A DNA stretch of 64,000 nucleotides from Nocardia tenerifensis NBRC 101015 (GTDB taxonomy: Bacteria > Actinomycetota > Actinomycetes > Mycobacteriales > Mycobacteriaceae), in the NCBI RefSeq assembly GCF_000308715.1, contig NZ_BAGH01000612.1, forward strand, positions 1-64,000, in the 5' to 3' direction. Positions 36,124 through 44,849 of the stretch are shown here, piece by piece; the first letter of the stretch is position 1, and every line of letters starts with the position of its first letter. The notes under the pieces are model-generated. The model had not been told where the DNA came from. It was given only the letters and a program-made list of their open reading frames with translations, and searched no databases. The position numbers and the translations under genes were made by a program.

Positions 36124-36298
36124 CCCGCGTCCTTCGATTTAGTATCGCGGGGGGGCGGCCACAGCTCCAGTTGGGATTTGAATCCGCTCTCCTGAGATCT
36201 GTCTGTCGGCGCCCGAATGTGGCGGCACATCGCCTGTACGTGTGCGGCCTACTGCCCGACATCCGCGCATATCGCGCGTTTTGGTCGATGGCGCGACA

Positions 36299-37171
36299 TC
36301 ATTGAGGCCAAGTATTCCTCCTGATTCGGCGGGGCCGCTGCGCTCCGGCAGCGAAGCCATTGGCGATCGTCCGGGTTACTTCTTCCGCAGTGAATGCATG
36401 GCTTCCCACGTGGACCGATGCGGCCACGGCGAGCGCGCTGTCGGTGTCGTGCCTGTCGAGCTCGCCACCGGCTACGAGGCGCCCGAGGGTGAGAGCGGCG
36501 CGGAACAGAGTGTCGTTGCGGGTGCCGACCCGCGCCGAGACTATCCGCTGGATCTCGCTGTCGAGAATGGCTGCCAGGTATCTGTCACGGTCGTGAGGCG
36601 GTGATGGCGGGCGGTCAAGTGTCGGGTGTGGTGCGGGCTGGTACAGGTCGTAGAGCCACTGCGGAAGGTGTGTGGGTGGGCGCGCGTCGAGTCTCCGGTA
36701 CGTACCTCGGGAGGTGAGTGACCCTGCTGCCACGATGTAGCCGCCTTCGCCGCGTGAATCTATCCCGGGACCGAGGCGCCCCACGGTGCAAGAGAGTGCC
36801 TTTCGCGGGGGTGTTCGGTAGTAGAGATGATGGCCGCCCGAGGGGGTGGCCACGGTGTAGGTCGCGAGGGTGCCGGACGCGTCCGCTGCTGTGGCGAGAT
36901 CGTTGAACAGTTCCCAGCCCGAACGGTCGCCAGCGTTCGGGCAGGCGGCAGTGTCGAGATCGATGACGTAAAGCCTGCTGGGGCCGGTGGCGATCGCGAT
37001 ATTCCGATACGGGTCCTCGCGCCACCAGCTGTGGATTTGGCTCGGATCGACAGTAGCTCGTTGTTGCCACTGGCAAATCGCGGGTCGCTTGGAACCGGGA
37101 CAGAGCGGGAAGACCGACCAGCCGCGGGCAGCTGCTGAGATGGCTGCCTGCCGAAAGTCGACGGTGCCCAA
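36299..37171 (-). CDS. PrimPol-family primase/polymerase
   Basis: About 290 residues. I favour the TTG at 37171 because AAGGAG sits six bases upstream; an ATG at 37195 is in frame but has no such site. The bifunctional primase/polymerase N-terminal domain is recognisable from ARGWSVFPLCPGSKRP, the catalytic acidic triplet DLD (71-73), and SGGHHLYYRTP (111-121) with its conserved His. Such proteins prime replication of plasmids and integrative elements. No helicase domain is attached, so it may act with host helicase or in priming the transferred strand. Confidence 0.8.
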   Translation of the reverse strand: MGTVDFRQAAISAAARGWSVFPLCPGSKRPAICQWQQRATVDPSQIHSWWREDPYRNIAIATGPSRLYVIDLDTAACPNAGDRSGWELFNDLATAADASGTLATYTVATPSGGHHLYYRTPPRKALSCTVGRLGPGIDSRGEGGYIVAAGSLTSRGTYRRLDARPPTHLPQWLYDLYQPAPHPTLDRPPSPPHDRDRYLAAILDSEIQRIVSARVGTRNDTLFRAALTLGRLVAGGELDRHDTDSALAVAASVHVGSHAFTAEEVTRTIANGFAAGAQRPRRIRRNTWPQ

Positions 37172-37215
37172 TTCGAACTCCTTCCGTGTCGGCATCACAA
37201 AGGGCGAAACGAATT

Positions 37216-37245
37216 GCGGGCGGACCGATTTGCCGATCCGCCCGC
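37216..37245 (-). terminator. Hairpin downstream of the parB-like gene
   Basis: A 9-bp stem GCGGGCGGA / TCCGCCCGC with a 12-base loop, 15 bases past the stop of the minus-strand parB-like gene. It has no long T tract, so it may attenuate rather than end transcription before the primase gene. Confidence 0.55.
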
Positions 37246-37259
37246 TTCCGTTTGCTGTG

Positions 37260-38972
37260 TCAGGAGTTGATGTCGATGGTTTCCGGGTCGAGGTCGCCCG
37301 TAGCGGCCTGTTCGACCGGAGTGAGGTGGTGTCCGTGCTCGGCGAGGAACTGCAGATACCGGCGGACCCCGCGGGCGTTGTGTTTCCAGCAGGAGCGGTC
37401 GGTGCGCTTCTCGTAGGCGCCGAGCACCAGTCCGAGAGTGACCACCTGGCAGCGCGCGGGCTTGGCGGATCCGACCGCCTGGAGCAGACCGTTGCGCCAG
37501 CCGGTGATGCCGAGCAGTTCCCAGGCGGTGCGGTCGGCGTTGTACTCGCCGAGAAGACCGGGTTCGTCGGCGAGCGACTCCGCGACGAAGACCGCGGCTT
37601 GGGTGGGTGGCGTCTTGCGAGTCAGGAACTCCTTCAAGAACTTCCTGCGCGCGGCCAACGCGGCGTCCCCCTGCTTGTTGAGCATCTCCGCCCGCTTCCT
37701 GGCCAGCTGATTTTGCCGCCGCTCAGCCACGACTCGTTCGGCCTCCTGCTGGGCCGCGGGCTGGGCGTCGGCCGACCTGCCGCCGCGTTGGTCGTCCACA
37801 TGTGGATCGGCATCGTCGGGGACGGCATCATCGGAGACTGCGAAAGCGGTGGCTGGTTGGACGCCAGCGTCGGGCAAGCGGTCGGCGCGCAGATAGTAGG
37901 TGGGAGCCCATACGGCCCGTACCTCGACACTGTCAGCGTGCCGAAGCCCGTCTGCCGCTTCGATATCGGGTCGGCCCTGGGTGTTCCAATCGACGGTGTC
38001 GGAAGCGACGACAGCGCCGGTGTCACGGTCGAGTACGGCCTTCGCACCGCTCGGGCGGCAGTACACAACCCAGCAGCTCGGGTGGGCGTGGATCGTCTCC
38101 GCGAGGACGGTCGATCCGGCGTCGGTACGAAGGTCGTCGATATCGACGAACCGCTGGTCGGCGGCGTCGGGTTCGCTAGTGAGAACACCGAACCCGAGCG
38201 CGGCATACGGCAGTGATTCGAGGAACCGATCGCGGGATTCGGCGCGGTTGGCGGCGATTCGTTTGGCTTCGTAGTTGAACATCGACCGGCTGACCGTCGA
38301 CAGTCGCTGCACCGCATCGGTGTCACCGACCGCCTCGTAATCTGCGATCACCGCCGCTTGCTCGAAATCGAGCTGTCCGGTGTCGACCGCCTGGCGGGCT
38401 GTGGCACTGGCGCCCACGGTGACAGCGAGTTTCACCTGGTCGCGTTTGTGACCGACGTCCTTGCTGATGCGGGTGATGGAGGCACCGAACGCGAACATCT
38501 CCGCGATGCCGGCGGCCCGGTCGCCTTCGGTCAAGGGGATCCGCTGATCAGTCACGCTGATCTGTTGCGCGATACGGCTGATCGCGCGTTCCGCGGTGTC
38601 CAGAGCGGGTGCCGGGGTAATCCACACCGGCACCTCAGGCACGTCGAAGGCGAGCGCGGTGAGCGTGCGTACTTGTCCGTCGAGCACGGTGATGGTGCCG
38701 TCGGACTCACGGTGGGCTTTGATCGGGTTGATGACGCCGTGGTGGCGGATCGAATCGGTCAGATCCGGGTAGTCGCCGATGTCGAAGGACTTGCGCACGT
38801 TCTCGTCGATCACCAGTTGGGAGGGCGGCAGGAAGACCGCTTCCGCCTGGACGCTAGGGGTGGGGTCCGAGTCGGTGGATTCGGCGATGGGTTGATGTTC
38901 GGCCGCCGAGTCGTCGGACTCGGTTGCGGAGGTTTGGGTTTCGGGGTTGGCGGAGGTGAGGGAAATCGTCAT
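37260..38972 (-). CDS. ParB/RepB-like nuclease-fold protein
   Basis: 570 residues with AAGGAG six bases before the ATG. Residues 1-45 are acidic and disordered. About 47-135 forms a ParB/Srx-like domain: LVIDENVRKSFDIGD, LTDSIRHHGVINPI and VLDGQVRTLTA, where the family's GHRR is GQVR. A helical HTH-type middle follows (ASITRISKDVGHKRDQVKLA), and a long C-terminal region contains a charged coiled coil at about 400-440. Plasmid ParB proteins bind centromere sites or help in partition; the changed signature makes CTP-gated clamp activity uncertain. No parA lies next to it, though a ParA-like gene lies in the T4SS operon. Confidence 0.75.
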   Translation of the reverse strand: MTISLTSANPETQTSATESDDSAAEHQPIAESTDSDPTPSVQAEAVFLPPSQLVIDENVRKSFDIGDYPDLTDSIRHHGVINPIKAHRESDGTITVLDGQVRTLTALAFDVPEVPVWITPAPALDTAERAISRIAQQISVTDQRIPLTEGDRAAGIAEMFAFGASITRISKDVGHKRDQVKLAVTVGASATARQAVDTGQLDFEQAAVIADYEAVGDTDAVQRLSTVSRSMFNYEAKRIAANRAESRDRFLESLPYAALGFGVLTSEPDAADQRFVDIDDLRTDAGSTVLAETIHAHPSCWVVYCRPSGAKAVLDRDTGAVVASDTVDWNTQGRPDIEAADGLRHADSVEVRAVWAPTYYLRADRLPDAGVQPATAFAVSDDAVPDDADPHVDDQRGGRSADAQPAAQQEAERVVAERRQNQLARKRAEMLNKQGDAALAARRKFLKEFLTRKTPPTQAAVFVAESLADEPGLLGEYNADRTAWELLGITGWRNGLLQAVGSAKPARCQVVTLGLVLGAYEKRTDRSCWKHNARGVRRYLQFLAEHGHHLTPVEQAATGDLDPETIDINS

Positions 38973-38994
38973 CGGGTACTCCTTCGGGAACGAA

Positions 38995-39032
38995 GAGGGC
39001 GGGCACGACGTGGAGCTGTCGTGCCCGCCCTC
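38995..39032 (-). terminator. Hairpin upstream of the parB-like gene
   Basis: Perfect 15-bp stem (38995-39009 with 39018-39032) and an 8-base loop between the 69-residue gene and the parB-like gene. It is probably a terminator or a processing site that sets the ratio of the two products. Confidence 0.7.
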
Positions 39033-39128
39033 GATGGATGGGTTCAGCGGAGGATCAAATGCGGAGGATGCGGTGTGTTGCAGCGACTCGAACCGGAGCG
39101 GATTCAGCTCCGCAGCATGGCGGGCTGG

Positions 39129-39338
39129 TCAGGGCCGGTTCTTCCGTGTCGACACATTGACCGCTCGGAGTGTCCAGACACCGTCGTCGCTGGCGACGAA
39201 CGTCCAGTACTTGCCACTCCATCCGGTCGATTCCTTGCGCCAGCCGGAAACGACTTGCTCACCGATCAGCGACGCAGGTCCGGCGGTGCCGAAATGGCGG
39301 GCGTTCTCGTAGTCCTCGCGCGAGAGAGTGTCGGTCAT
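39129..39338 (-). CDS. Small hypothetical protein
   Basis: 69 residues starting at the ATG preceded by GGGAGG with eight-base spacing. It is soluble, with a Trp-rich middle (SGWRKESTGWSGKYWTFVAS) and a basic end. It lies in a run of short, separately bounded minus-strand genes typical of plasmid and ICE accessory regions. No family recognised. Confidence 0.55.
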   Translation of the reverse strand: MTDTLSREDYENARHFGTAGPASLIGEQVVSGWRKESTGWSGKYWTFVASDDGVWTLRAVNVSTRKNRP

Positions 39339-39361
39339 GATCAGGCCTCCCAAATGACGAA

Positions 39362-39386
39362 AGGCGAGTCCTGGATGGACTCGCCT
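39362..39386 (-). terminator. Hairpin between small accessory genes
   Basis: Perfect 10-bp stem AGGCGAGTCC / GGACTCGCCT with a 5-base loop, downstream of the 130-residue gene on the minus strand. It repeats the pattern of a hairpin after each short gene here. Confidence 0.6.
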
Positions 39387-39413
39387 CGGATCGGGTAAAG
39401 ATGTTGTGGTGGT

Positions 39414-39806
39414 TCAGGATTGAGGTGCGACGAGCACCTCGTCCTCAGATGAATAGCGGCGCGGTTCGGCGTCCGCGGTCAGTACGAAATACACCAGGAC
39501 CTCCCCGGTGTCGGGATCGCGTCGGATGGCCATGACCGGATGCTGCTCGGTGAGCGAGTCGAGCACCACCATCGCCAGCGACAGATCCTGGGCGGCGACG
39601 CTGCGCGGCAACATCCCGTTGGCGTGCAGATAGCGTGCCGCGACCTCGGCCTCGGCCGCGCCTGCCGCGGTGACCAACTGCCACCATGGACGCGCATCGG
39701 ATTGGGCGCCGGTGAGCGTATCGATCGGAACAGCGCCACGAACCACTCCGGCCAGGGTCAGCTTGTTCGCCTTGGTCAGCGTGCCGATCACGGTGAAAAC
39801 CGCCAT
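39414..39806 (-). CDS. Hypothetical protein, accessory region
   Basis: 130 residues, ATG at 39806 with GGAGG five bases upstream. The N-terminus MAVFTVIGTLTKANKLTLAG and later IRRDPDTGEVLVYFVLTAD suggest a small mixed alpha/beta protein. I see no catalytic residues or membrane segment and do not recognise the family. It lies downstream of the DUF932 gene on the same strand. Confidence 0.6.
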   Translation of the reverse strand: MAVFTVIGTLTKANKLTLAGVVRGAVPIDTLTGAQSDARPWWQLVTAAGAAEAEVAARYLHANGMLPRSVAAQDLSLAMVVLDSLTEQHPVMAIRRDPDTGEVLVYFVLTADAEPRRYSSEDEVLVAPQS

Positions 39807-39876
39807 CGCCACCTCCTTCGGTGAGTGCTCCTAGTGATTCTCATGGGTGAACCTCCTTGTCGTGGAACGAAAGTGG

Positions 39877-41106
39877 TCAGACCAGGCTCATCGCCTGCAC
39901 GGCCAAATCGTCGAGGGAGTCGGCGCGTACCGGGTTGGGGACGGTTTGGCTGTAGCTGGTGACGGCGTTGGCGATCCCGGCCGCGGTGAGCTGACCGCCG
40001 GCGATGAAGTGCGAAAGGATCCCTGCACGTTCGGTTTCGGTGAATCCGAGACGCTTGGTCAGCACCTCCATCGTCCGTTCGGGCTGGTGTACCGGTGTGG
40101 CAGCTTGGTGTTCGAGTTCTTCGACGCGGGCGGTGAAGAACTCCGCCGACAGCCACTCGGCGACCTTGTCGCGGGTCTCGGCGGTGATGACCGCGAGTTT
40201 CTTGCGGTAGGTGTCCTGGGACCAGGCTTGTCCGATCTCGAGTTGGTCGCCGATATGACGGCGGGTAGAGGAGAACATCGGCATGGTCAGGCCGTTTCCG
40301 CAGATCTGGATCACTACCTCGGGGGTCAATGTGACTGCGCGGTGGCCGGTTTCGTCGTTGCTGAACCGGAAGCCGGCGAACACCACCGGCTCGCAGCCCG
40401 GTTCGTAGCCGAGCCCTTCGGCGGAGGCGATGGGGCGCACGCGCTCCAGGTGCCCGGCGACACGTTGGCGTTCGGCCTCGAGTTCGGGGTTGGCGAACGG
40501 GGTGCGGTAGTGGGCGAGGAAGGTCGGTGCCAATGCCGACATCTGCGGTGCGTACACCTTGCAGTGCATGGAGGATTCGGTGAGATCGCAGGACCTGATC
40601 TCGGCGTCGACGTCTACGGCGTGGATGCCGTCGAGGACGGCGGCGAGAACATCGAGGTTGTCGATGATGCCGTAGCGATCCGACAGCAGTGCCCGCAATA
40701 CACCGGGTTGATCGGGTGTAGGAGCGGTGAACAGCCTCAGCAGGAACGACCGATCGTCGGGTTCCGGATCGGCAACGTCAGCGCGGCCGTGGAGCAGCCC
40801 GTTGACGTTGCTGTCATAGAGATCCAAGCGGGCGTCGTCGCGCAGGCGGCGCAGATAGCGGACGGGAATGTCGAGCTTGGCCGCGATCTGGCCGTCGGCG
40901 GATCCGGTGGGCCGGTAGCGGCCATCGACCGCGGTGACGCCACGATCGTCGACAACCGGTGTGACACCGAACAATTCGATCGTGCCGTCGACCGATCGCA
41001 GTGCCGAGGCAGGCGCGACGACATCGACCTTGGCGGCTTGCTGATGGTTGAGCAGCGGCACCATGTCTTGCAACGACATGTGGCGAGCGCTGGTGATTAC
41101 GGGCAT
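39877..41106 (-). CDS. DUF932 / phage-plasmid-like protein
   Basis: 409 residues from the ATG with GGAAGGAA upstream. The block LLSDRYGIIDNLDVLAAVLDGI, the central CKVYAPQMSAL and the VTLTPEVVIQICGNGLT segment fit DUF932 (phage/plasmid-like protein), a widespread family on mobile DNA with unknown biochemistry. It lies in the accessory block between the PrimPol and DprA genes, consistent with a maintenance or establishment role after transfer. It has no membrane segment. Confidence 0.75.
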   Translation of the reverse strand: MPVITSARHMSLQDMVPLLNHQQAAKVDVVAPASALRSVDGTIELFGVTPVVDDRGVTAVDGRYRPTGSADGQIAAKLDIPVRYLRRLRDDARLDLYDSNVNGLLHGRADVADPEPDDRSFLLRLFTAPTPDQPGVLRALLSDRYGIIDNLDVLAAVLDGIHAVDVDAEIRSCDLTESSMHCKVYAPQMSALAPTFLAHYRTPFANPELEAERQRVAGHLERVRPIASAEGLGYEPGCEPVVFAGFRFSNDETGHRAVTLTPEVVIQICGNGLTMPMFSSTRRHIGDQLEIGQAWSQDTYRKKLAVITAETRDKVAEWLSAEFFTARVEELEHQAATPVHQPERTMEVLTKRLGFTETERAGILSHFIAGGQLTAAGIANAVTSYSQTVPNPVRADSLDDLAVQAMSLV

Positions 41107-41195
41107 CTGAATTTCCTTCCAGCTCTGACACACTCAGGGGAGTGCAGTTCAGGGGGCAATGGGGCGCGATGAGAACGGTTGTGGCGCTACCGATC

Positions 41196-41789
41196 TCATT
41201 GCTCGCGGTCGGCTTTGGCCTTATCGCGGACCGATGTCACGAGCGCGTAGGCGGCCGCCGTGGCGGCACGGGCATCACAGAGGCGCCGATAGGTCATTTC
41301 CTGCTGCATGGACAGCACATCGGCTCTGCGGGAAAGTTGCTGGCGGCGCTGCTCGGCATGTTCCCACCGGTATTCCGCCACCCGGCTATCGGTGAGGAAG
41401 TCCACCGAAATCGCCTGCACCAGATCCGAAACCGTCTCCCGCAGGACCTGAGGTTTGCGACTGAGCTGGCGGCCGTAGTCGGTGATGAGATGGCCTGACT
41501 CCCCGAGAATTTGGACCGATTCGCCGAACCGCAGCCCCATCCAGTCGGGATAGAACGCGACTGAGCACTTCAGTGTGCCGAGCCATTCTTGGTCGACGGT
41601 GAGTCCGAAGAACCGGAAGCCGGCTGCCGGCCGCGGCTCACGGTGCCCGTCGACCACGATGTAGTGCTCGCGCAGGTTGACGAACACCTGGCCCGACACC
41701 GGTGCGTCGTCGGTGCGGAAGATCGTGTACGCCGAACCGTGATCGGCGCAGTTGTCGCTCGGATATTCAGTGAAAGCAAAGAGGGACAT
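41196..41789 (-). CDS. Hypothetical protein with coiled-coil C-terminus
   Basis: 197 residues starting at MSLFAFTEYPSDNCADHGS, with a weak AAAGGG site. The N-terminal half is mixed strands (FFGLTVDQEWLGTLK, FGESVQILGESGH). The C-terminal 75 residues are Arg/Gln/Ala-rich and likely a coiled coil (RWEHAEQRRQQLSRRADVLS). It is upstream of the DUF932 gene and probably co-transcribed with it. No family recognised. Confidence 0.6.
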   Translation of the reverse strand: MSLFAFTEYPSDNCADHGSAYTIFRTDDAPVSGQVFVNLREHYIVVDGHREPRPAAGFRFFGLTVDQEWLGTLKCSVAFYPDWMGLRFGESVQILGESGHLITDYGRQLSRKPQVLRETVSDLVQAISVDFLTDSRVAEYRWEHAEQRRQQLSRRADVLSMQQEMTYRRLCDARAATAAAYALVTSVRDKAKADREQ

Positions 41790-41870
41790 GGCGATGGAAC
41801 CCTTTCTGACAGTGGCGATTTCGGACAGAACTGATCAGCGATCCGGCGACGGAGCGGTGATCCTGAGGAT

Positions 41871-41909
41871 CGGCTGGCGTGGACCACGACGACATGTCCA
41901 CGCCAGCCG
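41871..41909. repeat. Perfect 14-bp inverted repeat
   Basis: CGGCTGGCGTGGAC (41871-41884) pairs with GTCCACGCCAGCCG (41896-41909) across an 11-base loop. It lies 81 bases upstream of the 197-residue minus-strand gene and beyond the long palindromes that follow dprA, so it may terminate readthrough from dprA or act as an operator. Confidence 0.7.
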
Positions 41910-41967
41910 AGAACAGCATCCGCAGGTGCGCGGCGAACCGAAGACGGCGGCCCGCCGCTACGGGATG

Positions 41968-42128
41968 GGTCGGTGGGGCGCCACGCGCTGACACCGGCGG
42001 CACGTGGGCGGTCAAGCCGCAGCCAGCGGCCCCGGCCAGCGGGCCGGACGCGCAACATCGAACGCGAGTGGCACGATGCGGCTTGACCGCCCACACCGCC
42101 GGTGTAGCGTGCGCCCGTCCCACCGACC
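41968..42128. repeat. Long palindromic element, copy A
   Basis: A 161-base imperfect inverted repeat. The outer arms start GGTCGGTGGGG and end CCCACCGACC; the inner arms are GTCAAGCCGCA and TGCGGCTTGAC, with ACACCGGCGG and CCGCCGGTGT between. The centre (about 42,021-42,075) does not pair well. It shares its inner core and layout with copies B and C nearby. Confidence 0.75.
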
Positions 42129-42183
42129 AGCCCGCCCGCGGCGGTGATTCGGCGGACTGCGTCAGCAGGTGAAGTCTTCGGAC

Positions 42184-42290
42184 GGTGGGCGCATCGCGGT
42201 CACACCGGTGGCGCGAAGAGGGGCCAGCCGTACGCTTTTCGCGGCTTGACCCCTCGCTCTGCCGGGTGTAGCAGGCGTCTGCCTACCACC
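42184..42290. repeat. Long palindromic element, copy B
   Basis: A 107-base imperfect inverted repeat with the same order of blocks: GGTGGGCGC, CACACCGGTGGC, a degenerate GGCCAGCCG, a short TACGCTTTTCG loop, CGGCTTGACCCC, CGGGTGTAGC and GCCTACC. It is the most diverged copy and lies just downstream of dprA. Confidence 0.7.
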
Positions 42291-42332
42291 CAAATACGTT
42301 GTCGCACTGAGGAATACGGCCCGGACGAACCA

Positions 42333-43298
42333 TTAGCAGATCACGCCATCGGGCCCTAGCAACCCGATCCCGGTCGACGCCGCGGCTGCCGTCGGATCCT
42401 GGGTGGTGAGGGCCTGAATAACCTCGTGTGCGCTGGTTGCCAGCTGGGCCTCGCCGCCGGCGATGAAGTGGTGACATCCCCTCGACGTCGCCGAGGTGAT
42501 CGGGCCTGGCACCGCGAAGACGGGACGACCCATCCGCCGCGCCCAGGTCACCGTGGGCGCGCTCCCGGACCGCATGCCGGCCTCGATGACGATCACGGCG
42601 CGGGACAGCGCGGCGATTAGCCGGTTTCGCTCGAGCAAGCTCTGTCTACCTACCCTCGCCCCGGGCGGGTACTCGCTGACGATCAGCCCTCGCTCAGCAA
42701 TCTGCTCGAGCAGCCGCTGATGGTCAGGCGGAAACACACGATCCACGCCGCACGCCATGACCGCCACGGTGAGGCCGCGTCCTGCCATCGCGGCCCGGTG
42801 CGCGGCGGCGTCGATCCCGAACGCCGCACCCGAAGTGGCCGACCATCCTTGGCGGACAAGGTCATTCACGAACTCGCCAGTCACGTGCTCGCCGTAGCTG
42901 GAGCAAGCGCGCGCCCCGACCACCGCGATGGCGTGGGCAGTCGCCTCACGCAACGAGCACGACCCTCGCACCCACAGCGCGAGCGGTCTGACGAGGGCGG
43001 GCTCATCGGAATCCATGAACAGACATGCCAGCGACTCCACCGGCCACTCCGCGTCATCCGGAGTGACCAGCCGTCCACCGAGTCGCTCTACCTCTTCGAG
43101 ATCGCTTACCGCCCGATCAAAGGCGGCCGTACTCTGCGAGCCTCGACGCGTGCCGGCCAGCATCGGATCCTCGGCCATCGCAGCCGCGGTCTCCTCGACG
43201 CCCACCTTGTCCACCAGTGCCAGCAGCGGTGCGCACGGGCCCGACGCCATCCGCGACAGCATCGCCCACGCCACCTTGCGCTTGTTGGAATCGCTCAC
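42333..43298 (-). CDS. dprA: DNA processing protein A
   Basis: 321 residues from a GTG with GGAGG seven bases upstream. The Rossmann core of DprA is clear: VVGARACSSYGEHV, SGAAFGIDAAAHRAA, GCGVDRVFPPDHQRLL and ERNRLIAALSRAVIVIEA. DprA binds incoming single-stranded DNA and loads RecA; element-borne copies may protect or process the strand entering during conjugation. The start overlaps the DUF4192 stop (GTGA), so both are translated together. The pair is bracketed by palindromic elements B and C, which suggests a discrete acquired unit. Confidence 0.9.
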   Translation of the reverse strand: MSDSNKRKVAWAMLSRMASGPCAPLLALVDKVGVEETAAAMAEDPMLAGTRRGSQSTAAFDRAVSDLEEVERLGGRLVTPDDAEWPVESLACLFMDSDEPALVRPLALWVRGSCSLREATAHAIAVVGARACSSYGEHVTGEFVNDLVRQGWSATSGAAFGIDAAAHRAAMAGRGLTVAVMACGVDRVFPPDHQRLLEQIAERGLIVSEYPPGARVGRQSLLERNRLIAALSRAVIVIEAGMRSGSAPTVTWARRMGRPVFAVPGPITSATSRGCHHFIAGGEAQLATSAHEVIQALTTQDPTAAAASTGIGLLGPDGVIC

Positions 43299-44422
43299 CG
43301 CGACACCTCCGCGGATTCGACCAGCGGTCCGAGATCGACACCCAGGTCGGCGGCCATCGCGTGACCGCTGCGCCCCACACGGCGCAGCGGCCCGGGCCGC
43401 ATCCCTGAACGCAGGCCGCACTCCAGTAGCCCGGCCATTTCGTAACCCGGGTCGGATTCCAGCGCCACATCTAGGGCCATCCCGGCGAAAGCGCCGTCGC
43501 CACGGACGTAGGCGCTATACCCCAGGAGCGTCGCGGCGTCGGCCCGGTAGTGGAGCGGCAGTGCCTGCACCAGCCGTAGCCACAGCTTTTCCACGGCGGT
43601 GGCCTGTTCGGTGTAGGCGAGCGCGAACAGTGTGCTGCGAACCTTCGGATCCTGGAGTGCGGGAAGCAGTCCGGCGATCTCGGGGGCGTCCGGGAGTACG
43701 TGGGATTCGGCGTGCGCGACCTGCCACAGCACCCTCTCCAGTAAGGCGCGCCGGTAGCTGTCCTCCTCGCCGTGGCGCGCGGCTCGGACCCGCCGTTCCC
43801 GCGCGTTCTCGAGAGCGGCCTCCACCTGCGCCGAAACCTGCTCGCACAGCTCGGTATCCGGTGCGAGTACCGCTGTCAGCTCCGATCGCGAGGCGTGAAT
43901 CGGCCGCCCGTCGAGCACCGAGGACATAGCCACTGAGGACTGAGCCGGGTCGGGCAGCACACCACCGCAGGGTGCACCCAGCAGCGGCCACCAGTGTTCG
44001 CCGGCATGGATCGCCGACACTGCCCAGGCACCGGCCAGCATGACTTCGTAAGCGGCGAGGCATTGATCGAGCGCGACGATCAGCGCGGTGTGCATCGCGG
44101 CCTGCTCCATCCGGCGCGGATTGGCCTGGCGCGGTCCGGGTTCGTTAGCGCGGTCGTCGATGATGACAGCCAGCACTTCATCGGCCTGTTCGGCGGCGCA
44201 GATCCGGGACAGGCATTCGGCGATCCGGGCGGCCATACCGCGCCGCCCGCCAGGTGGTTCCAGCTCGAAGCGCGCGACTGCATCGATCACCGGAGTGACG
44301 CAGGGCGGCTTCCCGGCACGCAGAACCGCGATTACCAGCGACCGCTCCGGAACGAATCCGAGCATCGCCGGCATCGCGACGATCAACTCGCCAGGGTCAT
44401 CAACGCGAATCCAATCGGCCAT
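43295..44422 (-). CDS. DUF4192 protein
   Basis: 375 residues, ATG at 44422 with GAGGAG upstream. The opening block DPGELIVAMPAMLGFVPERSLVI and the closing ALDVALESDPGYEMAGLLECGL are hallmarks of DUF4192, an actinobacterial family of unknown function that is frequent on plasmids and conjugative elements. It is soluble, with long helices. Translationally coupled to dprA, it may assist in handling the incoming DNA. Confidence 0.85.
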   Translation of the reverse strand: MADWIRVDDPGELIVAMPAMLGFVPERSLVIAVLRAGKPPCVTPVIDAVARFELEPPGGRRGMAARIAECLSRICAAEQADEVLAVIIDDRANEPGPRQANPRRMEQAAMHTALIVALDQCLAAYEVMLAGAWAVSAIHAGEHWWPLLGAPCGGVLPDPAQSSVAMSSVLDGRPIHASRSELTAVLAPDTELCEQVSAQVEAALENARERRVRAARHGEEDSYRRALLERVLWQVAHAESHVLPDAPEIAGLLPALQDPKVRSTLFALAYTEQATAVEKLWLRLVQALPLHYRADAATLLGYSAYVRGDGAFAGMALDVALESDPGYEMAGLLECGLRSGMRPGPLRRVGRSGHAMAADLGVDLGPLVESAEVSR

Positions 44423-44489
44423 GACAACTACTCCTCAGGGAGAAGGAACCCCAGAAGCACGGCGGGAACGAAACACCGAAGAGACCGTG

Positions 44490-44618
44490 CCCCTTGGGGT
44501 GGTGGGCGTATCACGCCGACACCGGTGGCGCACAGCGGGCGTCAAGCCGCACGCTCTTCGCGGCTTGACCCCGCGCGCCGCCGGTGTAGCGTGCGCCCGC
44601 CCCACCGCCCCAAGGGCT
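44490..44618. repeat. Long palindromic element, copy C
   Basis: A 129-base inverted repeat, the best-paired copy. The arms begin GCCCCTTGGGG and end CCCCAAGGGC; the inner core GTCAAGCCGC and GCGGCTTGAC flanks a 9-base ACGCTCTTC loop. It lies between the DUF4192 gene and the excisionase gene. Confidence 0.8.
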
Positions 44619-44849
44619 GCCGGTCGACCTCACGCAACGTCTAGGCCGCAAACGCGAAACGAGCTACGTCGTGCCCAGCAACGCGTCAGCCCCCTCTGTG
44701 ATATTTCGCCATATGGAATGTAGTGGGTGATGTGTTTGAGGTGTGGAAAACGACTGGAAACTGACTACCGTTGATTTCGAAAGGCGAGTGGGTATCGGTC
44801 GGCAATTGTGTGGCGCACGGCAATGTTTGGAATGAGAGGGGGTGCGTGA
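44619..44849. promoter_or_regulatory. AT-richer region upstream of the excisionase gene
   Basis: About 230 bases more AT-rich than the flanks. It carries a near-repeat GGAAAACGACT / GGAAACTGACT (about 44,744-44,766) that could be a binding site for the excisionase or a repressor. It should contain the xis promoter. No firm -10/-35 pair is claimed. Confidence 0.35.

Noticed and set aside
41968-44618. CRISPR array
   Set aside because: The repeated units are few, palindromic over more than 100 bases and far apart, without short regular spacers.
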